Shown here piece after piece: positions 33,415-43,820 of a DNA stretch of 64,000 nucleotides. Numbering within the stretch: position 1 is the first letter of the stretch; each line of letters opens with the position of its first letter. Location of the stretch: assembly GCF_023824195.1 (NCBI RefSeq), contig NZ_CP085449.1:1-64000 (forward strand). The letters run 5' to 3'. Under the pieces are notes generated by a model. The model did not search any database, was not told where the DNA came from, and saw only the letters and a program-made list of their open reading frames with translations. The position numbers were made by a program, and so were the translations under genes. This DNA comes from Priestia megaterium (GTDB lineage: Bacteria; Bacillota; Bacilli; Bacillales; Bacillaceae_H).

Positions 33415-34374
33415 ATGATTCGAATAATCGCTATTACACAAGACTTACACGTCAAAGAAGATGTCCCCCTTGATTACTTATCTGACCCTTCAATTAAGTG
33501 GTTCTGGATAGATCTTGCCTCTCCATCTGAAGAGGAAGCAAAAGTGTTAGAGACGTTTTTCCACTTTCACCCTTTAGCTATCGAAGATTGTCTTCATCTA
33601 TTACAACGTCCTAAACTTGATTATTATGAAGGTTACAGCTTTTTAGTGCTTCATTATTTAAATAGCAACACGTTAGATGTTGAAGAAGTAGACTTATTTA
33701 TTGGGGAAAATTATCTAGTGACCTTTCACTTTAAACCGGTACTCAGTATTGAAACAGTACGACAACGCCTTTTACAGCACCCTAGTGGATTTAATAAAGG
33801 AGTGTCCTATATTGCTTATGCGGTTCTAGACCAATTAGTAGATGATTACTTCCCAATTGTGTATGAAATTGAGGATAAATTAAATGCAATTGAAAGCAGA
33901 GATGCCAAAAAATCAATTGCTTTATTAATGAATGATGTTTTTGATATCCGAAGTGATTTATTAAAGCTTAGAAAAACCATTCTTCCTATGCGTGATCTGT
34001 TATATCGAATTATTAATTCCGAACGTTTAAATATACCTGCGGAGCAGAAAGCCTATTTCAATGACATCTATGATCACTTAATAAAATTAACAAGCATGGT
34101 GGAAGCCAATCGAGATATGACATCAGATATGAGAGATAATTACCTTTCACTTAACGCCAATCGGATGAACTCTATAATGATGACATTAACAATTATCTCC
34201 TCTATTTTCATCCCCCTTACCTTTGTCGTAGGGTTATATGGGATGAACTTTGATCATATGCCTGAACTTCACTGGCACTACGGATATTATATTGTTTTAG
34301 GAATTATGGCTTTAATGACAATCGGTATGATTCTTTGGTTTAAACGAAAAGGCTGGTTTAATGTCAATAAGTAG
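33415..34374 (+). CDS. CorA-family Mg2+/divalent cation channel
   Basis: 319 residues. Soluble N-terminal domain, long helices around 140-240, then two transmembrane helices. The first ends in the selectivity motif GLYGMNFDHMP (YGMNF variant of YGMNF/GMN) and the second is YYIVLGIMALMTIGMILWF. A basic tail KRKGWFNVNK follows. Forms a pentameric channel for Mg2+ or Co2+. GGAGGAG precedes the ATG. A hairpin terminator follows at about 34370-34410. Confidence 0.92.
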   Translation: MIRIIAITQDLHVKEDVPLDYLSDPSIKWFWIDLASPSEEEAKVLETFFHFHPLAIEDCLHLLQRPKLDYYEGYSFLVLHYLNSNTLDVEEVDLFIGENYLVTFHFKPVLSIETVRQRLLQHPSGFNKGVSYIAYAVLDQLVDDYFPIVYEIEDKLNAIESRDAKKSIALLMNDVFDIRSDLLKLRKTILPMRDLLYRIINSERLNIPAEQKAYFNDIYDHLIKLTSMVEANRDMTSDMRDNYLSLNANRMNSIMMTLTIISSIFIPLTFVVGLYGMNFDHMPELHWHYGYYIVLGIMALMTIGMILWFKRKGWFNVNK

Positions 34375-34774
34375 GAAGGGCTGGAAGGAAGCCTTCCTAC
34401 TTATTTTTTAAAATAAAAAGCTGCCATCTACGATTTGCCACTACTTTTTCATTATGCTAGTATGTACTCAATGGTTATCAATTTGCTTACTTTATGCATG
34501 GAGTTATAAAGTGAAAATTGAAACAAAAAACACATCTCTTAGAGATGTGTTTTTTGTCTTTATTATATGTGTATCTTCTCGCAAATCCCTACGTCTGTTT
34601 AAAGATAATGATTACACAAATATATATTTAAAAAAGTATGTCTTACAATGAACAAATAGAAAACTACCTCGGGTCATCAGGGGAGGTAGGTTATAAGGGA
34701 AAATTAATATGGAATTTATTTCATATTAATTCATATCGAATTTTTGCTATAAATACTATCTTTTCCATTACAAG

Positions 34775-34867
34775 CATATGTATAAAAGACAGCTTTTTTA
34801 TACATTCTTTCTTTATCTATTCCTCTGAGAAAGCCTTTCATATCAAGGATGTATAAAAAGCTGTATA
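34775..34867 (+). repeat. Inter-unit hairpin element, copy C3
   Basis: Nearly identical to C2 (27443). Starts CATATGTATAAAAGACAGC and ends GGATGTATAAAAAGCTG. It lies 60 bp upstream of d10, as C2 lies upstream of d9. Confidence 0.75.
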
Positions 34868-34925
34868 AACGATAAAGAGGACCTCTTGAAGAATCCTTGC
34901 TTACTAAGGGTTCTCTTTTTATATG

Positions 34926-34953
34926 TGTATCGGAAAGAGTGATTATGTTAACT
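34926..34953 (+). repeat. dif-like site d10
   Basis: Plus strand: XerC-type half TGTATCGGAAA (degenerate at its outer end), centre GAGTGA, XerD-type half TTATGTTAACT. Confidence 0.75.
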
Positions 34954-35236
34954 AAACATGTATGCCATATGCAGGCTAAAAACAGAAAAAACTACCTTAG
35001 AGTTAGGAGGAAGGTAGTTTTTTCTGCTACATTTATTCAACCAAAGGACTGATACCTCACGGCGTCTTGAGTATTTTGCTCAATTTGCTATTTATTATTC
35101 GTTTTATAATCTTAAATAAAAAAAGAAACAGATCTAAAAAGACTGTTTCTTGTAAAATTCCAATCCATCATAATACTTTACCCCTTTGATCGAAAATGAA
35201 ACATAAAATATGATTATTTTTCATAAAACTTATTTT

Positions 35237-35264
35237 GCTTCTGATAAAGTACATTATGGTAACT
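35237..35264 (+). repeat. dif-like site d11
   Basis: Plus strand: XerC-type half GCTTCTGATAA, centre AGTACA, XerD-type half TTATGGTAACT. Only 283 bp after d10, with no gene between. Confidence 0.8.
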
Positions 35265-35548
35265 AAAAATATATAGAGTACACAGTTTCTAAAGTTAGAA
35301 AGTTTTTTTATAAAATAAGCGCACTATATTATTGTGGTAATAAATTTCCCATAATAAAACACAAAAGGTACCTAGAAATAGGCCACTGTATTTTGATCTA
35401 TATAAAGACAAGATTACTTCTCCCATTGATATAGAGGCTTAAATAATAAAACACAAAGATGTACCATATTTATTTTTAATTAGTGTGACGGGTCTTATAA
35501 GAAGTAAAAGCTCTCTAATTTAAAAGAAATTCGAGAGCCTTTCAATGA

Positions 35549-36055
35549 TTACTTAAATCGTTTATTTTCTAATACAATTACTTTTGAATTCGTTGACTTT
35601 CCTATTTGTTTCGTGTGTTCAACCAATTCCAGAATATTATGACAACATTGTTTGGCACCAACAACTAATAACGGTACACCGATGAAGTCAATTTTTAGCT
35701 CTCTGGACAAGAATCCTCCCATTGTCATAGCAAATGGAACAGTAGGTGATGTATTTGAAAAAACTATTTTTTCATGAATTTGATATTTTTCTTGTAATAA
35801 TAGACTTAAATTTTTTAAAGCTGGAACAACAAGTTTGGAGGACTTTCGACCAATTGTATAAACGGAATTCCCCTCTGTATCGACCCCATGAAAAATAATT
35901 TTCCCCATATCAGAATGATTTAATTTATTGAAATAGTCAATATTTAATATTTCATCTTTAGTCAGTGTTCGACTAGTAGGTAATTTTTTTAAATGGTAAG
36001 CTGCTGCCATAGAAGTGGTATGTGTTCCACCATAATCATTATAGATAAAAATCAT
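35549..36055 (-). CDS. DUF3189-family protein
   Basis: 168 residues from ATG 36055 (AAAGGATGATACC upstream); an in-frame ATG 11 codons earlier is less likely. The start MIFIYNDYGGTHTTSMAAAY is the hallmark of DUF3189 proteins of spore-formers. TMGGFLSRELKIDFIGVPLL and KQCCHNILELVEHTK follow. Biochemical role unknown; the family is common in Bacillales and near sporulation genes. A terminator hairpin (AAAGCTCTC/GAGAGCCTTT) lies at 35507-35541. Confidence 0.8.
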   Translation of the reverse strand: MIFIYNDYGGTHTTSMAAAYHLKKLPTSRTLTKDEILNIDYFNKLNHSDMGKIIFHGVDTEGNSVYTIGRKSSKLVVPALKNLSLLLQEKYQIHEKIVFSNTSPTVPFAMTMGGFLSRELKIDFIGVPLLVVGAKQCCHNILELVEHTKQIGKSTNSKVIVLENKRFK

Positions 36056-36108
36056 GGTATCATCCTTTAGTTTTTGATTTATATCCATTATTACCGTTTA
36101 TACAATTG

Positions 36109-36377
36109 CTAATTCAGGGATATATTAAGAGTGTTAAATTTCTTAGTTAAACTTAATAGTATATAAATAAAAACTCTATTAGTAATACTGTTTACAACAT
36201 TCTTAGCTTTGTTACCTTCTTTTATTGAAGTTACAAGTTCAAATATTATGACAAGAGTAAGTATAGACAAAACTATCTGTAGAGGTAAGTTAAATGCATA
36301 TACAGATATTACAATTAGAGCATATATAATACCTAAAATTATATTTTTTTATTATTAGTTTTTTCTTGATTACTCAT
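36109..36377 (-). pseudogene. Frameshifted small membrane protein
   Basis: ATG 36377 follows AAGGAGCTTTTCAA. It reads MSNQEKTNNKKI and stops. With one more A in the A7 run near 36343-36349, the frame continues IILGIIYALIVISVYAFNLP, then IVLSILTLVIIFELVTSIKE, to a TAG at 36109. That gives an 88-residue protein with two membrane helices. The strong ribosome site and coherent hydrophobic pattern argue for a real gene with a one-base loss (mutation or sequencing error). Function unknown. Confidence 0.55.
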
Positions 36378-39300
36378 TTGAAAAGCTCCTTAATCGATTG
36401 AAAATATTTAGACAATCTGTTCTTTTTAAGTGAAGGTTTTTGTAACTAGAAGCATAATAAAGAAGATAATAGCGAATGAAAAACCTTGTACAACATAATT
36501 TGTATTTTTGTTATCTGCTTTTCTTCGTGTAAATAATTTTGTTAATATAAAAGAAAAGTAACATAGCCTACAATAATCTACTGCTGTAGACTGTTATTGT
36601 TTTTAATAAGAAACTTCTTTATCAGATACTCCTTATCTCAAGATAATGCATTTTGTAGTAAACTGATATAGTATAAAGCTAATCTTCCTAGCCAGTAGCA
36701 TTGGTGTTTTTATCATACTGATCTCATTATATAGGCAATACAGTCCCCCCTATTCCTTTCATTTGTTAAAAGCTGCATCTTAGTTTTTCGAGGGTTATTA
36801 AATGGGGATATACTATTATTAAGATGCTAAGATGAATCATTAGTTTTGAGAATCACAGAGGATGGAAGTATGAAACAAAGAATATGTATTAAACAATATT
36901 CAAAGAGCGATCAGCCATTTTTGCTTTTTACTATGACGATGCTCACGTCAGCCCCTATTAGACGTGATCATAATATGAAACGTTAAACAGTGAGTTTTAC
37001 CAATCTCCACAACGGAAGTGTGCAAGTTACATGATATGCTGTTACAGGATTTGAATTTTACGGACTTGCTGCATGAATCGGCTGTTTATCTACAATCTTC
37101 TTTCGTCCCTTACCCTTGGTAAAAGTCTCATATTACCTGCTCTACCGTTCACGGATTATTATAGATCATAGCTGGAGATGTTCTAACTGTACACATTGTC
37201 ATTCCTTACTAGTTTTTCGGTTCAACAAGGGTTTCCATGATGTTGACAACTTTGAATTTACACGTGGTACACAGTATGATTATGGTATGTACAACATGAA
37301 TAGAGAACTATATGGGTAGAGCCTTAGTTTCGGATGCTCTTTTCTTTACATACGTAGAAAGTACTTCGAGTAAGTGCGCTAGCGCAGACACCATGTCCTA
37401 GTCAAGCACCTCTGCTTCCATCTATAAATCTTGGCTCATAGTAATCCGGACGCTAGCTAGTGCTGCAGATAACGATTATATTAACTGATTACAACCATGA
37501 AGTTTAAGTCTTATTGTGACTATGTATTCTTTTAAAAGCATTCCTTGTCTGTTCCCCTACGTTCGAGGCCTTCATTCATCTACCGCTCGAATGCAATCCG
37601 GATAGTAAACATTTTGGATAAAGCACCTTAAAAGTAAGATTCACGAAGAAAACCAGTTGTAAATTGATGGCATTAAGTTCGAAACAATTCATCAGATATC
37701 TAAATTTTTACAATTTCGTGAAGGAGTGACTCTCATTACAGCATGAATCAGGTACCCTATCAGTTTGGATAAGAAGCAATTGATAAGCCATAATAGGACA
37801 TGAATTAATTAGAGGAAGGTGGAATGCCATTTTAGATACTTATTCCTGTTCTCATTGCCTACCTTTAGTAAGGAAAAAGAGATATAACGACGGTGGATGT
37901 GGAGAATATAATAAGTCGTTTTCATTGATATATTTTTATAGGATAGTTTCCTAAATATAAATGTTTTCCTGATACCCGTTATCAGTTAGAACGGAAAACA
38001 TACAGTTATCATTATAATGAAGAAGCAGCTGAATAAGCCATGATAGAAGTATTTTCATTCTATCCGTCCGTTATTTTAAAGATAGTTGAATGTATAATGG
38101 AATATGAAATGTTATATTACTAAATCTTTACTTATCTATTCAAGATGATAAGTAAAATCCCTTATTAAGCAGCCTTGTATACTCTCTTAGATATAAACTA
38201 GTATGGTACTTTTCAGGATCAACTGCATAGTTACTAGATGCAGCTTTATCTTTTATTAATACATTTCCATTACTTAATACTACATTTCTACTGCATGTGC
38301 TTCTGTTTTATAAAGAGTTTTATCAGTTGATATAATCGCTGATAGAACCATAATGGCGATAGCGTAAAGCCGTATTTCATAAGATCTCACTAGTCCTAAA
38401 TTGAGCCTTTTACCAATAATATTCACTATGAACGGTAATGAAACACCAATAAGGTATTAATACGGCTTTATTCTCAATTGAGAAATTGAGGATAATCATT
38501 GATGATACTTTATTATGATAGTCAAGATGCTTGCGTGATCCCGATCGGGTATGGAATAATGCACGACCATAAGAGATAAGAAATGATAGAACACCATTTC
38601 AAACGAGCAAACTGCACTCATTGCAATGACAATCTACTTTGGTAAAAAACTGTTTAACACATGATCTAATCCTACTTATTATTAGTAGTACTCGATGTTA
38701 ATATCAATGAGGCGAGCACGGTGATCTGATAAAAGAGTTTAAATAATATACAGATTGAGGAATAGATGATCCTTTCATTAAACATAACACCAATTAAATA
38801 TAAATCAGTTCTGATCGATGGTGCAATACTTTGTAAAGAAAAAACAAGAGTAAGGAAGGTAGAGAATAGTAGTATGTACTCAATAACTTAGAAGATAAAG
38901 TGGAAAATCCAATAATAAGAGAAAATAATTTCATGATCTACAATATAGTACCTAGCGTCGGTGACTCGAATCCTTGATATAAAGAGACCTATTTAACATA
39001 AGTACTGATTCAAACTGTATGATAATATCCAGAATATTTGCTGACTCACAGGTCAATTTGCTCATGATAGCTAAAACCAATATATTGATAATAGACTTAG
39101 CTGGAAAAGTGGAACTAGTAAACAATTAGAGTGGAGAATTTTAAATTCATAGAAAAGTACCTCCAGATTATACTAATATTATAGTTTATCAAAGTAGCTT
39201 TCAATATTAATGTTAAGTGGAATTTGTTTAATTCCAGCATTTTTTAACGTACATAAGTATTTTAGCAAACATTATTTATATAGGATCTCATTTGCTTTCT

Positions 39301-40171
39301 TTATTTATTTCTCCGTAATACATAAAAGATGGACATAATTCAATGATCGTTATTACTCCGATGATTTATATGATATTTTTCTGGCCTTATGAAACTTATT
39401 AAATACGGCTTTGTTAGCATGACTACTACTGAGTTTAAATCAACAGATGATAGTTTGATGACTTTTCGAAAAAGACAATTATGATGTATTAATTTTTTAT
39501 AAGGAATTAATTGGTGCAAAAGAATGAATGATTTGCTAGTGTGAAAAAGGTGAGAAAGAGAATCCTCAATAGATGCGCAAAATACGTTACAGTAAATTTT
39601 AATGTAAGGATGATATTGCATGATGATTAGATCGTGATCAGGGAAATAACATTGGACAAAAAGTTTCCATTGCCGTCATAGTTGCTTCTATCCGGGATCG
39701 ATGATGAAACTGCTTGTCTTATAGTATGATCAGCACAGTGGCGTGGTGGATATCATACTTCAAAATATGATAATCTCTCGCTGGTATGGGATAGTCAAAT
39801 AAGAAATATAAATGAAGAGCCAAAGCTCTCAATCGACAACAAATGGTCAATAACTAATTCAGCTTCTTATACCATTTAAGTGTGGATAAATTTCATATCA
39901 GAACTTAATATAATATAAAATGGATTTTCCAATCTCCATAAAAGGATATAAGAAAGTAGAAATCCTTATTGAATTGTTGCAACCATGGTAAAATTAATAT
40001 CAGCAACTACTAAAAGATGATGCAATATTGTCAAGATGAGATGGTGTGAAATATTCATTATTGGAGGCGGTGTAGCTACATCTCTAAGGAAAATAGCTCT
40101 AAGTACTCTGTATATAGAATTATTTTTTTCAAATACTGTAAGTAAAAACTCTCTCTGTAGGAGTGAAAAAA
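36378..40171. other. About 3.8 kb without a recognisable gene
   Basis: All six frames are broken by frequent stops. A C-terminal membrane fragment is readable on the minus strand at about 36433-36560 (LLFSFILTKLFTRRKADNKN, GFSFAIIFFIMLLVTKTF). A hairpin with arms ATGTTTTCC/GGAAAACAT lies at 37961-38001. A possible degenerate dif-like site is at 37459. A 67-residue ORF at 37116-37319 has CSNCTHCH but no ribosome site. The stretch looks like long-decayed coding DNA, or DNA with many small insertions; I could not reconstruct any gene. Confidence 0.5.
37459..37486 (+). repeat. Possible degenerate dif-like site
   Basis: AGTGCTGCAGA, TAACGA, TTATATTAACT: XerD half one base off, XerC half poor. Same orientation as its neighbours. 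Confidence 0.3.
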
Positions 40172-40792
40172 TTGAGAAGAGACAAAAACAAAACACTTCA
40201 TCTATTTTTACTATTGGTTGTTACTGCAGTTTTTATCTGGTCAGTTATCAAGCCTGCCGGGTACTTGATATGGATATTGGAGGTTAGCCCTGCCGTTATC
40301 GGACTAATGATTGTCCTTGCAACATACAATAAATTTCGCCTCACTAATCTCTCTTATATTATTATTACAATTCTAGCCATTATGATGTTTGTTGGCGGTC
40401 ATTATACATATTCAAAAGTACCCCTTTTTAATTGGGCAAAAGATATCTTTCATTTTAATCGAAATCACTACGATCGTTTTGGACATTTTCTAAAAGGCTT
40501 GTTTGTAATTGTAATAAGAGAAATATTATTACGGAAAACACCAATAACCAAAGGTTATTGGTTATTGGTCATTGCTACAAGTATTTCACTTGCGATCGCT
40601 TCCTTGTACGAAATCATCGAATGGTTATCCTCTAAAATAACAAGGGAAGGAAAAATAACTAAAAGCTTTTTAGGTATGCAAGGCGACATTTGGGATGCAC
40701 AATGGGATATGTCGCTTACCTTAGTTGGTACAATTCTTGCTTTACTTATCCTTTCAAAGCTACATAACCGTCTCTTGAAAAAATTTAAATGA
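40172..40792 (+). CDS. DUF2238 (YjdF-like) membrane protein
   Basis: 206 residues from TTG 40172 (TAGGAG 8 bp before); a GTG at 40163 is possible. Six or so membrane segments with the family's conserved loops FNRNHYDRFGHFLKG and ASLYEIIEWL, and a terminal MQGDIWDAQWDMSLTLVG. Relatives include E. coli YjdF. The function is not established. It is followed by a hairpin terminator (40800-40832). Confidence 0.85.
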   Translation: MRRDKNKTLHLFLLLVVTAVFIWSVIKPAGYLIWILEVSPAVIGLMIVLATYNKFRLTNLSYIIITILAIMMFVGGHYTYSKVPLFNWAKDIFHFNRNHYDRFGHFLKGLFVIVIREILLRKTPITKGYWLLVIATSISLAIASLYEIIEWLSSKITREGKITKSFLGMQGDIWDAQWDMSLTLVGTILALLILSKLHNRLLKKFK

Positions 40793-40795
40793 AAA

Positions 40796-40834
40796 ACAGA
40801 AAAAACCACTAATCAGTGGTTTTTTCTGTTACGT
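40796..40834 (+). terminator. Intrinsic terminator
   Basis: AACAGAAAAAACCACT / AGTGGTTTTTTCTGTT, perfect stem after the DUF2238 gene. Confidence 0.85.
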
Positions 40835-40860
40835 ATCAAACTTTCAAGAGTGAAACTTTA

Positions 40861-40885
40861 CTATCATGAGTAGTTTGCTCAATAT
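40861..40885 (+). repeat. Tail element TTGAGTAGTTTGCTCAA-like
   Basis: CATGAGTAGTTTGCTCAATA, a tail copy that follows a terminator but has no dif-like site within 200 bp upstream, unlike the others. Confidence 0.55.
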
Positions 40886-40991
40886 ACAAAAGTTTATTCC
40901 TACTTGGATTTTCAAGGTATTTCCTGTAATTATTTTAAAAAACAATGTAAATCTTAATACATATATGACTATTAGAAGGAGTGAAAAAGGA

Positions 40992-41543
40992 ATGAAGACA
41001 AAAAAATATGTATTGGGACTCTTATCAACTATTTTATCAGTAGGGTTTCTTTTTGGTTGTAATGATAAAAAGGATGAAGCTGAGCCTGATCCAACTGAAG
41101 AACCGTCTGAACAAAAAGCACAAAATACTCGTGACAACAATGATCTGCGAGACGTGGGATTTCAACCCGACGGTGATCAGAATAATAATGTAGATAATAA
41201 TAACCAGACACGATTAGAGGTAGCTGATAAGGCTGCGGATCGTATTGTTAAATTAAATGAAGTAGACACGGCAAATGTGATTGTTACAAACCGAAATGCA
41301 TACGTGGCTGTTGTTTTAAAGAATGGAGCAAACGGAGAGGTAACCGACCGTTTAAAAAAGAAGATTTCAGATCAAGTAAAAGCTACAGATAAAGATATTC
41401 GAAATGTGTATGTGTCATCCGATCCTGATTTTGTGAATCGTATGGAAGGGTACGGAAATCGAATTAATGAAGGTTCGACAAGAAATGGCCTATTTGAAGA
41501 TTTTACTGAAACCGTTAAAAGAGTATTCCCTAACAATCGTTAA
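40992..41543 (+). CDS. YhcN/YlaJ-family sporulation lipoprotein
   Basis: 183 residues from ATG 40992 behind GAAAAAGGA. Lipobox VGFLFGCN at residue 21, acidic linker, then the YhcN/YlaJ core: RLEVADKAADRIVKLNEVDT, ANVIVTNRNAYVAVVLKNG, KISDQVKATDKDIRNVYVSS. In B. subtilis such lipoproteins are found in spores and affect germination. Anchored to a membrane surface. Single gene. Confidence 0.88.
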   Translation: MKTKKYVLGLLSTILSVGFLFGCNDKKDEAEPDPTEEPSEQKAQNTRDNNDLRDVGFQPDGDQNNNVDNNNQTRLEVADKAADRIVKLNEVDTANVIVTNRNAYVAVVLKNGANGEVTDRLKKKISDQVKATDKDIRNVYVSSDPDFVNRMEGYGNRINEGSTRNGLFEDFTETVKRVFPNNR

Positions 41544-41765
41544 ATAAAAATGATGAGATATAACAAAGCAATTTTTTGTGTTTTAAAAAGAGAGGCCTCC
41601 TTATAGATTAAGGAGGTTTCATCTATGCTTCTCTCTCCATTATACGAAATGACTTAATAGTTATTTTTGGTTCCTTTCTTACAATCATAAGAGCATTAAT
41701 CATGTAAGGGGTTCTTCGTTAGGAAAGAAGAGTCTGTCTATCTAAAATTGAAGGAGAAAATCGGG
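41544..41765. other. Short intergenic stretch
   Basis: Only a hairpin (GAGGCCTCCTT...AAGGAGGTTTC, about 41591-41622), probable terminator of the lipoprotein gene. Confidence 0.5.
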
Positions 41766-42311
41766 ATGGATTATAAAATATTCAGGAGAATTAATCAACT
41801 GGCTGGTCGCTATTCTATATTAGATATGCTGATGATATTGATTTCAAATAAGATACGTTATCTATTCGTTTTTGTATTAATGTTGATGTGGTTTCGAGGC
41901 TATTCACAAAGAAAAGTGACCGTATATGCCGTCATCTCTTCGACTTTTACGTTGTTGATTAACATGTTAATTCAATGTTTTTATTTTAAGCCTCGTCCAT
42001 TTATGAAGCGTCGTGTCGGCATCCTTATTCCTTCAAAGATGAACTCCGCATTTTTAAGTATACATACGTTGCTTACAACTGCGGTATCCACTTCTATTTT
42101 TCTACGTGAACGTCTTCTTGGGTCAGTTATGTGGATATTGTCCTTTTTAACAGGATTCTCAAGGATTTGGGTAGGGCATCATTATCCCTCTGATATTATC
42201 CGAAGCCTCTTTATTGGTAGCTTGACAAGTATTATCGTTGAGAAAGTCTTTGGTTCTCTAAAAGTAATGAACCGAAAATCAAAAAAGTATTATGCCCAAA
42301 TACGTAAATGA
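41766..42311 (+). CDS. PAP2-family phosphatase (BcrC-like), altered motif 2
   Basis: 181 residues from ATG 41766 (AAGGAG 9 bp upstream). Motif 1 KPRPFMKRR and motif 3 SRIWVGHHYPSDIIRS are intact. Motif 2, normally PSGH, reads AFLSIHT: the His is kept but Pro is lost. Short length fits undecaprenyl pyrophosphate phosphatases of the BcrC type. Membrane protein with five or so helices. It may act in lipid-carrier recycling, with some doubt about activity. Confidence 0.8.
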   Translation: MDYKIFRRINQLAGRYSILDMLMILISNKIRYLFVFVLMLMWFRGYSQRKVTVYAVISSTFTLLINMLIQCFYFKPRPFMKRRVGILIPSKMNSAFLSIHTLLTTAVSTSIFLRERLLGSVMWILSFLTGFSRIWVGHHYPSDIIRSLFIGSLTSIIVEKVFGSLKVMNRKSKKYYAQIRK

Positions 42312-42543
42312 AGCATTTTCATTAGCTAATAATGTCTCGATTCTGTACTTGCTTTAATAATTGGTTAAAGCAGTTGCTATAGCGAAGGCTTCTACTAATA
42401 ACGATAAGATAAAGCACTTAAGGAAAAAAGTCCCTAATCTCCGCATTTTCAGTTATAAAATATGTATTTAGGCTAATGAGTTAAACAAACTTACCGATCT
42501 CCTGTAGTTTATCATCGAGTTTTATACATATGAGATTTTAAAA

Positions 42544-43344
42544 TTATTCATTGCTTAAGTCTCTTTTTGTTTTATAACTGGATTTATTTAAGACAAATCC
42601 TGTAATTAGCTCATTAAATTGAACCCACTTTTTTGTAGGCAGTTGGTGACCCTGTTGTGGTAAAACAAAGAATTCAGCATGCTTACATTTATTTTTATAC
42701 TCTTTCATATAGTGGGTAGTCCAATCCTTTTTCCCACCATATATAAACAACAAAGGCATAGTTAAATGATGAAGTTTGTCTAAACAGTTATAGTGTAATG
42801 AATGATTATAGTACTGATACCATGATTCGTGATCTGCTTTTTTCATATAACTAACTAGGCTCTTTCTTAGTGTCTTGTCCCGAGTATGACTTATAGAAAG
42901 GCTTTTTATTAATATGTTTAGGTGTTCTTTTACCATATACATTCCTATTTTATGTAATAGTTGTCCAGGTATATCTCTTACTATAGGGTAAGTTCCTGAG
43001 AAAACTAATAATTCGATTCTATCGGGATGATAAATAGCCAGCTCTTGAGCAATTAGACAGCCAGCAGAATAACCACATATGATAGCCTTGTCTAAATGCA
43101 GCGCATCCATAAAACGCAATACTTCGTTTGCATAGAAGGAAATTGATACAGTTTGTTCAGCTTTAGGACTTCGTCCATGACCACTTAAATCTGGAAAGAT
43201 GACTCTCATATGCTTGGATAAATCGTATTGATAATGGAAGACTTTATTTCCCATGCCAGGTGGATGAATAAAGATGACTGGCATACCCTGTCCACGCTCT
43301 TCATAATACAAGTATTTATTAGTGTCTATTTCAATAAAAGGCAT
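42544..43344 (-). CDS. Alpha/beta-fold hydrolase
   Basis: 266 residues. Oxyanion segment VIFIHPPGMGNKVF, FPDLSGHGRSPK, nucleophile elbow ICGYSAGCLIAQ (Ser about residue 93), acid likely Asp in YGGKKDWTTHY, and base His in PQQGHQLPTKK. Typical of the MhpC-like branch; substrate unknown. ATG 43344 is preceded by TTGGAGTGAG. Monocistronic. Confidence 0.85.
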   Translation of the reverse strand: MPFIEIDTNKYLYYEERGQGMPVIFIHPPGMGNKVFHYQYDLSKHMRVIFPDLSGHGRSPKAEQTVSISFYANEVLRFMDALHLDKAIICGYSAGCLIAQELAIYHPDRIELLVFSGTYPIVRDIPGQLLHKIGMYMVKEHLNILIKSLSISHTRDKTLRKSLVSYMKKADHESWYQYYNHSLHYNCLDKLHHLTMPLLFIYGGKKDWTTHYMKEYKNKCKHAEFFVLPQQGHQLPTKKWVQFNELITGFVLNKSSYKTKRDLSNE

Positions 43345-43565
43345 GATTATTTCTCACTCCAAAATCAATTAATAATTACTTTTTAGTTAAGGTTAATCTA
43401 GTTTATGAAAACCAAGATCTTTTTTCATCTTACATTTAACTCAATATAATTAACTATTTGTGCTGTATGGTTTAAAATCAAAGATCCTTTTTATTATTTA
43501 TTATGAGGTTATTATAGTAAGACTATACAGACTAAAAAGGGGGAGATTTTAGAATTGTTAATAGG

Positions 43566-43593
43566 ATTTCTGATAATGCTGATTATGTGAACT
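43566..43593 (+). repeat. dif-like site d12
   Basis: Plus strand: XerC-type half ATTTCTGATAA, centre TGCTGA, XerD-type half TTATGTGAACT. It is followed by the palindromic tail GTATACGATACAC. Confidence 0.8.
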
Positions 43594-43615
43594 AAACATG
43601 TATACGATACACAGT

Positions 43616-43670
43616 TTAAAAAGCAGAAAAACTCCCATCGGTTGGAAGAAAGTTTTTCTGCTTTTTAAGA
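43616..43670. terminator. Terminator of the d12 composite
   Basis: AAAAAGCAGAAAAACT and AGTTTTTCTGCTTTTT form a long stem 25 bp after d12. A TTGAGTAGTTTGCT tail follows at about 43699-43714. Confidence 0.75.
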
Positions 43671-43820
43671 GTTTGCTATAGTATGATGATTTATCCATCT
43701 TGAGTAGTTTGCTTAAAAGATAAACTTTTATTCATTTACATAAAAAGAAAAAACATTCATGACAGGTAGCTAAAGCTTATACATATAGTAAGAGATAAAT
43801 TAATTAAAAAGGTGATTAGT

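Larger units (their letters stand above)
34375..35548. other. Non-coding stretch with an inter-unit composite and two dif-like sites
   Basis: No convincing gene; ORFs here run through terminators. In order: CorA terminator (34370-34410), perfect hairpin 34523-34558 (AAAAAACACATCTCT/AGAGATGTGTTTTTTG), element C3, an AAGGGTTCT-type hairpin, d10, a hairpin with T run at 34983-35024, a tail near 35064, a hairpin at 35118-35153, then d11. Confidence 0.6.

Noticed and set aside
34454..34856. Two short plus-strand ORFs
   Set aside because: The first passes through a perfect terminator hairpin, the second through element C3. Neither has a ribosome site or plausible composition.
37116..37319. 67-residue ORF with CSNCTHCH
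   Set aside because: It lies in the stop-rich desert with no ribosome site. The Cys pairs could suggest a zinc site, but nothing else supports a gene.
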